Assembly: GCA_964476585.1 (NCBI GenBank)
Contig: CAYZBF010000006.1
Location: 6,073 to 70,072 of the forward strand
Reading direction: 5' to 3'
From: CAYZBF01 sp964476585
Lineage (GTDB): Bacteria > Hydrothermota > UBA3072
Length of the DNA: 64,000 nucleotides
Shown here: positions 52,337 to 59,853 of the stretch, piece by piece
How positions within the stretch are numbered: the first letter of the stretch is position 1
Layout of the letters: each line of letters starts with the position of its first letter
Translations under genes and position numbers: made by a program
Notes under the pieces: model-generated
What the model saw: the letters and a program-made list of their open reading frames with translations, nothing else
What the model was told of the DNA's origin: nothing
Databases searched by the model: none

Positions 52337-52365
52337 AAAATATACGAACTATTTGTGTTTGTCAA
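52337..52365 (-). promoter_or_regulatory. Promoter for the ftsEX-rnf-mfd run
   Basis: TTGACA (52365-52360), 17 bases, TATTTT (52342-52337). The transcript would start about 10 bases before the ftsE ATG at 52320, a very short leader without a ribosome site. Confidence 0.6.
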
Positions 52366-52464
52366 GGTTGTTTTGAGACGGAAGAGAGGAGACGGGGATT
52401 GGGTTTGTTCAACAATTCAACTATTCTATGGTCTCCTGTCTCGGTCAGTTTATTCGTAAACTCT

Positions 52465-53655
52465 TCAAAGCAGAAAAATAGCTGACAGGGAAGCGATAAC
52501 GAGTGAGATAACCACAGGTAAAAACATTGCTTTCATAAAATCTTTAAAAGACGTCTTGAAGAATGCTATTGACACTGATACACAGGGATGAACCGGAGAA
52601 ATCATATAGCCCATAAAGACAGAGAAGAACATAATGGCAAAAGCTCCTGGACTCATAGAATCTAGTCCATATCTCGAATAATAGATGGGTAAAAGGATTG
52701 AAACAGGGAGTTGTACCCTGCCGGTCACAAAAGCCAGGAAAGCTCCTATACCTACAAGTAAAAAGGCTGGAGAAAAGGCTATTACAGCAATAATAGAAGA
52801 TATATCGGATGCTTTGAAGATATTAAGAAAAAGAAACATACCAAATATTATTAATGTATAGTTCCAGGGTTTCATATTCTTTACAACCTTAAGGAATTCC
52901 CTTCTAGATAAATGAGATGATATAAAGGAGACCACTAAACTCACGGATACACCTAAAACGAGCGGGATCTCTCCAATGCTAAACACCCTCATTAATGAAA
53001 AATGTATAATAGGGGCAAGCATAATAATACCGAGAGGAACAAGCAGACCCTTTATCTCAAACTTTCCTGTATAATCAATACTCCCTTTTACACCTCGAAT
53101 CATGAAGAAATATCCAATAATAGAAATAACAAAAAAATATGGGAGCAGATACAAAATCTCTCCATATAGATTAAGCCCTGCCATTTTTGTCGTTGCAAGC
53201 AATGCCCCAAGTGGATATATGAATATCAAAAGATGTCTGAACCATATATTAATGGCAACCTTGACTTCTGCCTTAATATCTTTACCTGCTCTTTCCACCA
53301 TCGGGGCGGAAAGAAGTGCCCCTCCAGGCATAGGTAACATACCAAATAGAGCAGGGGATAACATTAGAAAACCCTTCCTGCCAACACGTAGATTCTGAAC
53401 CAGCCACTCCATTAAATGAGATCCTTCCATAATCCCTCCGATTAGAGGGATAAGACCAACAGATAATGCAAGCAATAGTATGGACGGGTCGCCCAAAGTT
53501 TCAAATATCACATGAGCAATATTCTTAAAGGGAAGATTGAAGAGTCCCAGAACAAAGGCACCGACCATCAATCCAAGCCAGATATTCTTCCTGGCTATAA
53601 AGATGAGAAGGGTAAGAGAAAATAGAAAGCCAAGCCAGATGATTATATTACTCAT
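52465..53655 (-). CDS. DUF401-family (TIGR00529) membrane permease
   Basis: 396 residues from the ATG at 53655 (MSNIIIWLGFLFSLTLLIFI), about ten membrane helices. SPALFGMLPMPGGALLSAPM near 95 and FFSVFMGYMISPVHPCVSVS near 340 are the paired re-entrant-type motifs of this family, related to the ion-transporter superfamily. Substrate unknown. The frame stays open to 53760, but the upstream part overlaps a promoter and a 13-codon upstream frame. AAGGGTG precedes the ATG. Confidence 0.85.
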   Translation of the reverse strand: MSNIIIWLGFLFSLTLLIFIARKNIWLGLMVGAFVLGLFNLPFKNIAHVIFETLGDPSILLLALSVGLIPLIGGIMEGSHLMEWLVQNLRVGRKGFLMLSPALFGMLPMPGGALLSAPMVERAGKDIKAEVKVAINIWFRHLLIFIYPLGALLATTKMAGLNLYGEILYLLPYFFVISIIGYFFMIRGVKGSIDYTGKFEIKGLLVPLGIIMLAPIIHFSLMRVFSIGEIPLVLGVSVSLVVSFISSHLSRREFLKVVKNMKPWNYTLIIFGMFLFLNIFKASDISSIIAVIAFSPAFLLVGIGAFLAFVTGRVQLPVSILLPIYYSRYGLDSMSPGAFAIMFFSVFMGYMISPVHPCVSVSIAFFKTSFKDFMKAMFLPVVISLVIASLSAIFLL

Positions 53656-53693
53656 GTCACCCTTGATTTTACTTTTATTTTGGCTATCAACAT
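53652..53693 (-). CDS. Possible 13-aa leader peptide upstream of the DUF401 permease
   Basis: ATG at 53693 reads MLIAKIKVKSRVT and stops at TGA (53654-53652), overlapping the permease ATG as ATGA. The ATG lies exactly six bases after the -10 element, the leaderless geometry seen for other genes of the window. It could couple translation to the permease. It may equally be chance, since the permease has its own AAGGGTG. Confidence 0.35.
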   Translation of the reverse strand: MLIAKIKVKSRVT

Positions 53694-53699
53694 GTTCAG

Positions 53700-53727
53700 A
53701 GTTTACTGACTCGTTCAGGATTGTCAA
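53700..53727 (-). promoter_or_regulatory. Promoter upstream of the DUF401 permease
   Basis: TTGACA (53727-53722), 16 bases, TAAACT (53705-53700), 6 bases to the ATG of the 13-codon frame, about 44 bases to the permease ATG. Confidence 0.65.
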
Positions 53728-53839
53728 GACTTTTAGGTTAGACAGTCGGTCAGTACACAAATCCCTATTTAACTATTTGACTCATCAACTACTTAACTTA
53801 TTTGTCCTGTGCTCTTATACAATCTGGGCAAATATTTCC

Positions 53840-53867
53840 TTGACTACATAACAAAATCCCATAAGAT
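53840..53867 (+). promoter_or_regulatory. Promoter upstream of the small membrane protein / Mut7-C / SpoIID genes
   Basis: TTGACT (53840-53845), 16 bases, TAAGAT (53862-53867). The transcript would include the CACAGAG-type hairpin repeat at 53883-53952 before the first gene. Confidence 0.6.
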
Positions 53868-53882
53868 TATAGGTGTAAGTAA

Positions 53883-53952
53883 TGGCCACAGAGGCATGAA
53901 ACCCACCAGCAGAGGACACAGAGATAAAAAGAACTCTGTGCCTCCGTGGCCA
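53883..53952 (+). repeat. 70-bp palindromic CACAGAG-type repeat in a 5' leader
   Basis: TGGCCACAGAGGCA (53883-53896) and TGCCTCCGTGGCCA (53939-53952) pair over 14 bp with one mismatch. Inside, ACACAGAG and CTCTGTG form a second pair. Similar words occur at 8684-8710. It ends 11 bases before the AAGGAGG of the next gene. Confidence 0.7.
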
Positions 53953-53972
53953 AAAATAAAAAGGAGGTAGAG

Positions 53973-54344
53973 ATGGAATTGGAAAGTGTGGGTGGAAATA
54001 AATTAATGGAAACAACAAGTGGTATGAGTGGATGGCTAAAACTTGTTGGTATTGTATCTATTGTAGGTGGCGCAATTACTATTCTACTCACTCTTGGCAT
54101 GGGAATTATTATAGCGTGGCTTCCTATATGGCAGGGAATTCTTTTAGTCCGGGCTTCAAATAGTTCACAAGAGGTAGCCGGTGGAAAATCTGAATCAATT
54201 GTCAATATGATTAGCCCATTAAAGACTTACTTTATAATTCAAGGCATCTTAATTCTAATCAGTATATTTATATCAATTATGGCAACGATGCTTGTAGGGT
54301 TTGGTGGATTGGCAGAACTATTCAAATTTACAGAAATCTATTGA
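53973..54344 (+). CDS. Small membrane protein, DUF5362-like
   Basis: 123 residues from the ATG at 53973, which has AAGGAGGTAG before it; a GTG at 53946 lies inside the repeat and is unlikely. Three hydrophobic segments: GWLKLVGIVSIVGGAITILL then TLGMGIIIAWLPIWQGILLV, and a C-terminal FIIQGILILISIFISIMATM. The SGWLKLVGIVSI...AWLPIWQGILL pattern resembles DUF5362. Function unknown. Its TGA overlaps the next gene's TTG (TTGA). Confidence 0.75.
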   Translation: MELESVGGNKLMETTSGMSGWLKLVGIVSIVGGAITILLTLGMGIIIAWLPIWQGILLVRASNSSQEVAGGKSESIVNMISPLKTYFIIQGILILISIFISIMATMLVGFGGLAELFKFTEIY

Positions 54345-54784
54345 GTGAATGTAGATTCATATGTGATTTTATGCTGGGTCGCCTTGCCAAATGGATGAGA
54401 TTATTAGGGCTTGATACCTTGTATTATAATAATCCAGGAGATCCCAGCATACTACATAGGGCTTTAAAAGAAGGGCGAACCATCCTGAGCCGCTCCAAAG
54501 AGTTCATGCGATATGAGAATTCAATTCTCATAGAATCGGAAAATCTGGATGAACAATTAGAACAAATAAAGGAAATAATAGAAATATCCAATCCCTTCAG
54601 TCGCTGTCCTCTTTGCAATACACCACTTTTGGCTGTTAATAAAGAAAAGATAAAAGAGGAGGTCCCAGAATACATTTATGAAACACATGACAAATTTAAG
54701 AGATGCCCTGATTGTGGCAGAATTTACTGGAAGGGAACACACTATAAGGAAATAACGAGGAAGATTAATGAAATCTTTAGCTAA
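54341..54784 (+). CDS. Mut7-C RNase domain protein (COG1656)
   Basis: 147 residues. CDFMLGRLAKWMRLLGLDTL at the N-terminus with the PIN-like acidic residue Asp, then GRTILSRSKEF, and a C-terminal zinc ribbon CPLCNTPLLAV with CPDCGRIYWKGTHY. This is the Mut7-C/DUF82 family, a PIN-fold nuclease with a zinc ribbon. The RNA target is unknown. The TTG start overlaps the stop of the upstream gene by four bases; no ATG is available before the conserved DFMLGRLAKW. Confidence 0.9.
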   Translation: MSECRFICDFMLGRLAKWMRLLGLDTLYYNNPGDPSILHRALKEGRTILSRSKEFMRYENSILIESENLDEQLEQIKEIIEISNPFSRCPLCNTPLLAVNKEKIKEEVPEYIYETHDKFKRCPDCGRIYWKGTHYKEITRKINEIFS

Positions 54785-55940
54785 ATTACTCCTTCCTTTA
54801 TTACTTATAGGGGTATCCTGTGCGCCGATAATGCTGGTTAGACAATTCAAAGAAGAGCCAATAATTCGGATACTCCTTATGCAAAATCCCCAGAAAATTT
54901 CTATTTCGTCAGATTTTGATATAAACATAAAGACAGGAGATAATAGGGGGATTATAAAAGGCTCTATAGGTATCTCTTTTAATCCCATAAAAATTGTAAC
55001 TTCAGAGGGTCGGATAAAGAACCCAACTTTCCCGGTTTTTATCTTGCCTACAAGCGGGAATCTTTACCTCAATGGTCAGGCATATCCAGGTGGAATAAAG
55101 ATATCAAAGGGAGGCGATGTGTTTGTGGTAAATCACATATCTATAGAGGAATATTTGAAGGGAGTTCTCCCCTATGAGATGGGTAGCCTTCCAATGGACC
55201 AGATAGAAGCGTTAAAGGCCCAAGCAGTTGCAGCCCGTTCTTACGCAATGGCAAATAGAAAATCAAAAAGTGAATACGATATTCTACCAACTATCTATGA
55301 CCAGGTTTATAGAGGTATAGAAAAGAAAGACGAAATAATAAATGAGTCAGTGGAATTAACAAGAGGGGTAGTAGCATTATACCAGGGGAAAATAATAAAT
55401 GCGAAGTATTCATCAACCTGTGGAGGTATAACTGAAGATAATGAGAATGTCTGGCCGGGGGAGAGAATACCATATCTTCGATCTATCCGTGATTCAGGCT
55501 GGGATGGAAAGCCCTTTTGTAGATTCTCTCCAAATTTCAAATGGGAAAGGAGCTATAAAAAGGACCAATTCTTTAAGGTTGTAAAGAAGCAAATCAAAGA
55601 GTTATTTGGACAAAATCCGAAGGAAATTCGATGGATTAAGATAGTAAACCGCACCAGAACAAATAGGGTCCGTACCGTTGAGATTAACACTGATATAGGA
55701 AAATTCTATCTGGATAAAGACCAGATAAGAAGACTATTTGCCGATTACCGAGGTTCTATAAAATCCCTTATGTTCCGGATAAAAGTGAAGGGTAATAGCA
55801 TAATTATTTCAGGGCAGGGTTATGGTCATGGGGTTGGAATGTGTCAGTACGGTGCCATGGAGATGGCAAAGGAGAACTATAACTTCGAGCAAATTCTTCA
55901 TCATTACTACTCAGGTATAACATTGGCAAAACTATGGTAA
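54768..55940 (+). CDS. SpoIID/LytB-domain lipoprotein, putative peptidoglycan lytic enzyme
   Basis: 390 residues. A lipoprotein signal (LLLPLLLIGVSC, Cys18). The SpoIID domain spans about 110-385: HISIEEYLKGVLPYEMGSLP, ALKAQAVAARSYAMAN, DQVYRG, STCGGITEDNENVWPG and the C-terminal GQGYGHGVGMCQYGAMEMAK then HHYYSGITLA. SpoIID is a lytic transglycosylase acting on denuded glycan strands. Probably lipid-anchored in the periplasm. GAGGAAG lies before the ATG inside the end of the Mut7-C gene (17-base overlap). Confidence 0.93.
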   Translation: MKSLAKLLLPLLLIGVSCAPIMLVRQFKEEPIIRILLMQNPQKISISSDFDINIKTGDNRGIIKGSIGISFNPIKIVTSEGRIKNPTFPVFILPTSGNLYLNGQAYPGGIKISKGGDVFVVNHISIEEYLKGVLPYEMGSLPMDQIEALKAQAVAARSYAMANRKSKSEYDILPTIYDQVYRGIEKKDEIINESVELTRGVVALYQGKIINAKYSSTCGGITEDNENVWPGERIPYLRSIRDSGWDGKPFCRFSPNFKWERSYKKDQFFKVVKKQIKELFGQNPKEIRWIKIVNRTRTNRVRTVEINTDIGKFYLDKDQIRRLFADYRGSIKSLMFRIKVKGNSIIISGQGYGHGVGMCQYGAMEMAKENYNFEQILHHYYSGITLAKLW

Positions 55941-55941
55941 T

Positions 55942-57009
55942 ATGAAGATAGCAATTACTGCTGATATCCATTTAACAACCAAAAAAGAACATCCTGAAAG
56001 ATGGAAAACATTTGAAAATATTTTAGATGATATAAGTGAAAAAAATATAAATAAAATTATAATATGTGGTGACCTATTTAATGAAAATTATCGTAATTAT
56101 TCTGAATTCGATAAATTAACTTCAAAATATAATAATATAGATTTTTTTATAATACCTGGTAATCATGACCCGAATATAAGCGAAAAAACTATCACTGGGC
56201 GTAATGTTACTATCTACACCGAACCTGAAATTGTTTCATTTAATGATTCAGATTATTCATTTTTCTTTTTACCTTATAAGCCAAAAATTACAATGGGTCA
56301 ACAATTTGTGTCATATCAAGATGACTTAAAACCAAGGGAGTGGGCATTAATAACCCATGGAGACTGGGCCGACAGTATACGAACACCTAATCCAATTGAA
56401 CCTGGTGTTTATATGCCATTGAGCAGAAAGGATATTACAGATTATAAGCCTGTTTTGACTATATTGGGTCACATTCATAAACCTCTTGATGACACTGGTT
56501 ATAATGTTCATTATGTGGGTTCTCCATGTGGCTTGGATATAACCGAGACGGGAAGACGTAGATATTTAATTTTAGATACTAAAAGTTTAGATTTAGAACA
56601 CGTAAATGTAGATTCGGAAGTTATCTACTTTGATGAAACGATAAATATTTGGCCAATGGAAAATGAAGAAGACTACTTAAAGAATCAGATTGAGCTGATA
56701 AAAGAGAAATGGAATTTAACCCCTAAAGAAAAAGAGAAAGCTAAAATCCGTATTAAAGTTAAAGGTTATTCTTCAAATATAAGGAAGTTAAAAGAAATAT
56801 GTGATGATGTTTTTATTGATTTCTCATTCTGGTATGACAAAGGAGTTGATATATCAGAGGTAAGTAGTTCTGAGAATTATGACCTTCTAAAAATCAGCGA
56901 GAGAGTTAGAGAGAGGATAAATGAAATAGATTTAGAAAAAAAAGATGGAGAACCAACCAAAAATGATATTATCTTTAAAGCACTTCAGGCAATTTACAGA
57001 GTGGAGTAA
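55942..57009 (+). CDS. SbcD/YhaO-like metallophosphoesterase (Mre11 family)
   Basis: 355 residues. The phosphoesterase motifs follow in order: TADIHLTT, IICGDLFNE, IPGNHDPN, THGDWADS and LTILGHIHKP. The C-terminal 130 residues are helical and charged, as in Mre11-type partners of SMC-like ATPases. The ATPase gene follows 2 bases later, so the pair should form a nuclease-ATPase complex. The coding sequence is visibly AT-richer than its neighbours (many AAA, ATA, TTA codons), suggesting acquisition. No strong ribosome site is seen at the ATG. Confidence 0.87.
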   Translation: MKIAITADIHLTTKKEHPERWKTFENILDDISEKNINKIIICGDLFNENYRNYSEFDKLTSKYNNIDFFIIPGNHDPNISEKTITGRNVTIYTEPEIVSFNDSDYSFFFLPYKPKITMGQQFVSYQDDLKPREWALITHGDWADSIRTPNPIEPGVYMPLSRKDITDYKPVLTILGHIHKPLDDTGYNVHYVGSPCGLDITETGRRRYLILDTKSLDLEHVNVDSEVIYFDETINIWPMENEEDYLKNQIELIKEKWNLTPKEKEKAKIRIKVKGYSSNIRKLKEICDDVFIDFSFWYDKGVDISEVSSSENYDLLKISERVRERINEIDLEKKDGEPTKNDIIFKALQAIYRVE

Positions 57010-57011
57010 TT

Positions 57012-59102
57012 TTGAGTATAAGAATTAAGAGTCTGAATATAAGAAATTTAGGACCCATTCCAGAGCTAAGTTTAGATTTTGCAAACTTTAATCTGATATA
57101 TGGGCACAATGAAAAAGGTAAAAGTTATTTAGTAGAGTTTTTAATCCGTTCGCTTTTTAAGGCTGGAGGATGGGATCTTCGGGAGGAATTAGGTATTGGT
57201 AAAGTGACTGTTGAAGGAATAACTAACAGACAAATTGAGTTTTCTCCTGACAGTAAAGATAAGATTGAGGATTATTTGACTAAAAAATACATAGGACTTC
57301 CCCCTGACTTCTCCAAGCTATTGGTGCTGAAAAGTACGGAAGTAGAATTAGGTAATGAGAAAGAAAGTGATAAGGTGATGCTGAGAAGATTTTTATCCCA
57401 CAAGGAAATTCTTGATAAGATAAAGGGTGAAATACAAACAACAGTAGCGGAATCGAAGGTAGACGGATATAGAATTGATGGTAATAGGATGGGTAAAATT
57501 AAGGACAGAATGGAACTTAAAGGTGAGTTAGAAAGGCTAGAAAAATTATTTACTGAAGTTGAGGAAAACTACATTGGAGGAGACAGGAAGGAATTGGAAA
57601 TGAAAAAGGAGGGGTTAGAAAGTAAATTTCATAAATTGGAAAATGCGAAGTTTTATCTTGCATATACGATTGACAAAGACATTGAGATGTTAAAAGAAAA
57701 AGCAAATCGAATAGATGAGAGTAAAATTGATGAAATGTTAGAGGAAGTTAATAAACTCGAAAGTAAGGAAGAAGAATATGAAATGAACAGTAAAAGATTC
57801 GATGATTTAAAGGAAAATACTCAACATTTCGAATGGTTGGAAAACACTATTGAAGAATATGAGAAATATGGATTAGAAGAAATTGCTGAGAAACCAAGCA
57901 AATGGCTAAGCATAGGATTTATAGGATTTTTTATATTAACTTGTATATTTATTGGATTAAATTTCCCAGTATTTTCTTTTCCTTCTTTAGCAGGTTTATT
58001 TTTTATCGGCTGGTTATATAAGAGGGAACACGACAAATATCTAAAAGACACTGGAAAGAGAGAAGAATTAAAAGGGTTGGAAGAAGGATATTTAAATAGA
58101 TTTAATGAGGAATTAAAAGAGTTGGCGTCAATGGTAGTTAAAAGAGATAATATGAAAGATTATTATCGTGAAATGAAAGGATTGCAGATGCATTTGAAAG
58201 AGCAAAAAACTAATACAACAAGCCTTAGACAAGTATTAAATAGAAAAGTTGAAGATTTATTTAGAAAAGAGTTAGAGAGAGATGAATGGAAGGAAGAATT
58301 AAAGAGGAGAAAACAAGATAAAAGGGAATTAGAAATTAAGGTCCATGATAAAGAAAAAAGATTGACTGAACTTGATGTGGAGCCTTCAGAGTATATGGAA
58401 GAAAAACCAGATATTGAATTTAATAAAGAAGAGTATAAAAATGTGAATAAGTCGCTTGGACAAATTAAAAAAGATATAGAAGAAAAAGATAGGGAACTTG
58501 AAAGACTTAAGCAGTCCATCTGTGAGCATACGGGAGATGATATCTTTAGTGAGTGGAATAAAATGATACAAAATTTAGCAAAAAAGAGAGAAGAAACCCT
58601 GTATAAATACAAGAAAATAACTGCTGAGATAATAGGTGAAAAAATCGTATGTGATGTTATTGATAAATTATATAAAGAAGAAGATGAAAAGATAGATAAT
58701 GCATTGGAATCAGCGGAAATATGTAATACGTTACCACAGATTACAACTCATTATCAAAAAATTTCGCTTATGGATGACAGGATGATTGTTTCTGACACTA
58801 CTAATGATTTCCCTGTGGAATCGATAAGTGACGGAGCAAAAGAACAGATTTTCTTGGCATTAAGGATAGGTCTGGCAAAGCATTGGTTTAAAAAGGATGA
58901 ATTATTCCTTATTTTTGATGATGCTTTTCTCCACTCCGATTATAACAGACGTCCTAAACTTATAGATAAAGTAATAGAACTTGCCAATAGTGGATGGCAA
59001 ATTATATGTTTTACTTTTGATGATAATATTCGAAATTTAATTGATAAGAAAGTAAAGAAATTAAAAGGTGCATATAGATTTTACAATTTAAATGAAACAT
59101 AG
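57012..59102 (+). CDS. SbcC/YhaN-like ATPase with coiled coil and two membrane helices
   Basis: 696 residues. Walker A is GHNEKGKS (31-38) after IRIKSLNIRNLGPIPELSLD. A coiled coil runs from about 160 to 560 and is broken at about 298-338 by two hydrophobic segments (SIGFIGFFILTCIFIGL and FPSLAGLFFIGWLY). The signature VESISDGAKEQIFLALRIGL and Walker B LFLIFDDAFLHSDY follow near 600-640. Membrane spans inside an SbcC-like coil are the mark of Bacillus YhaN, whose partner YhaO matches the upstream gene. The likely function is a membrane-tethered DNA-end-processing or defence complex. TTG start with GGAG before it. Confidence 0.85.
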   Translation: MSIRIKSLNIRNLGPIPELSLDFANFNLIYGHNEKGKSYLVEFLIRSLFKAGGWDLREELGIGKVTVEGITNRQIEFSPDSKDKIEDYLTKKYIGLPPDFSKLLVLKSTEVELGNEKESDKVMLRRFLSHKEILDKIKGEIQTTVAESKVDGYRIDGNRMGKIKDRMELKGELERLEKLFTEVEENYIGGDRKELEMKKEGLESKFHKLENAKFYLAYTIDKDIEMLKEKANRIDESKIDEMLEEVNKLESKEEEYEMNSKRFDDLKENTQHFEWLENTIEEYEKYGLEEIAEKPSKWLSIGFIGFFILTCIFIGLNFPVFSFPSLAGLFFIGWLYKREHDKYLKDTGKREELKGLEEGYLNRFNEELKELASMVVKRDNMKDYYREMKGLQMHLKEQKTNTTSLRQVLNRKVEDLFRKELERDEWKEELKRRKQDKRELEIKVHDKEKRLTELDVEPSEYMEEKPDIEFNKEEYKNVNKSLGQIKKDIEEKDRELERLKQSICEHTGDDIFSEWNKMIQNLAKKREETLYKYKKITAEIIGEKIVCDVIDKLYKEEDEKIDNALESAEICNTLPQITTHYQKISLMDDRMIVSDTTNDFPVESISDGAKEQIFLALRIGLAKHWFKKDELFLIFDDAFLHSDYNRRPKLIDKVIELANSGWQIICFTFDDNIRNLIDKKVKKLKGAYRFYNLNET

Positions 59103-59120
59103 GATTCTTTCGAGCCCAGG

Positions 59121-59324
59121 TTGCAGGACTTTATTCTCCAGAGGAGGAGAGTTGGTAAATTGGTGGGCCGGCTCAAAGAATACTCACTCGTGGGATTAAT
59201 TGATCGAGAAAAGCTTCATTATCTCTTGAGGAAGACTGGATTTAAACCGAATAGGGAATTCAGCGATTACGATTTTACAGAATTCAAAAAAAGGAGATCC
59301 ACTATTGATTGTAGAAGCAATTAA
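59121..59324 (+). pseudogene. Possible gene remnant after the SbcC-like gene
   Basis: The frame from the yhaN-like stop reads DSFEPRLQDFILQRRRVGKL, RLKEYSLVGLIDREKLHYLL and KPNREFSDYDFTEFKKRRST before stopping 19 bases before the MITE-like element. The composition is protein-like and less AT-rich than the ATPase gene, but no start with a fitting ribosome site and no family are recognised. It may be the tail of a gene whose front was lost when the neighbouring DNA was rearranged. Confidence 0.3.
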
Positions 59325-59342
59325 ACTAAGTCGGTAGTCCAG

Positions 59343-59777
59343 AGAGGCTGTGCCAAAACTCAATGATATTAACATTTCATAAAAATATTAAAAATTACAG
59401 CATCGAAAATAAGAAGGCTGTGTCCCTCAAAAAGCCCTCTCGCAGGGTTCACCCCCCGTATAATAACAAGTTTATACTTCATAGTTGCCTATTACACGGG
59501 GCAGGCGGGCATGGTTCCTTGGTTACCCAACTTATTTGCTTCCAGGTTAATCAAAGAGAGTTCATCCCGTGGAATAATAAGTTTTACTTCGAAGCACTCT
59601 ATTCCACGGGACAGGCCCGAGAGCGGGAGTGGTGATTTCCTCGCCCAATGGAATAGAAGAGCATCAGGTAGAGACATCTATTCCACAGGGCGAGCCGGGG
59701 AAATCAACCACGGCTTTTTGAGGGATACAGCCTTCTTTCTATCCAATGGTATGAAATTCAATTTTGGCACAGCCTCT
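59343..59777. mobile_element. MITE-like element, 435 bp, same 16-bp ends as 28515-28699
   Basis: AGAGGCTGTGCCAAAA at 59343-59358 and its perfect inverse at 59762-59777. The interior holds another inverted-repeat element (59411-59737). The flanks are AGTC-type words (GTCGGTAGTCCAG on the left, GGAGACTTAGGACTAAC on the right), as for the copy near 28.5 kb. No transposase or plausible gene is inside; the open frames across it follow the repeats. Confidence 0.8.
59411..59737. mobile_element. Nested inverted-repeat element with CCCGTGGAATA hairpin units
   Basis: 26-bp ends (59411-59436 and 59712-59737, one mismatch; they contain GGCTGTGTCCCTCAAAAAGC). Inside lie three hairpin-type units with arms like those of the GIY-YIG element: 59447-59503 (TTCACCCCCCGT ... 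CTATTACACGGGGCA), 59561-59613 (TTCATCCCGTGGAATAA ... CTATTCCACGGGACA) and 59642-59693 (CCCAATGGAATAG ... CTATTCCACAGGGC). Confidence 0.7.
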
Positions 59778-59796
59778 GGAGACTTAGGACTAACGA

Positions 59797-59815
59797 CTTG
59801 CGACTTCGTCGCAAG
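59797..59815. other. Perfect 8-bp hairpin upstream of the AbiEi-like promoter
   Basis: CTTGCGAC-TTC-GTCGCAAG. It lies five bases before the -35 of the AbiEi-like gene. It could be a terminator without a T run, or an operator; AbiEi antitoxins of known systems bind inverted repeats in their own promoter. Confidence 0.45.
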
Positions 59816-59819
59816 GCAC

Positions 59820-59847
59820 TTGACTAAAATAATTGATTGGTTATTAT
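59820..59847 (+). promoter_or_regulatory. Promoter for AbiEi-like gene, leaderless type
   Basis: TTGACT (59820-59825), 16 bases, TATTAT (59842-59847), 6 bases, ATG at 59854. No Shine-Dalgarno. Confidence 0.65.
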
Positions 59848-59853
59848 ATATTT

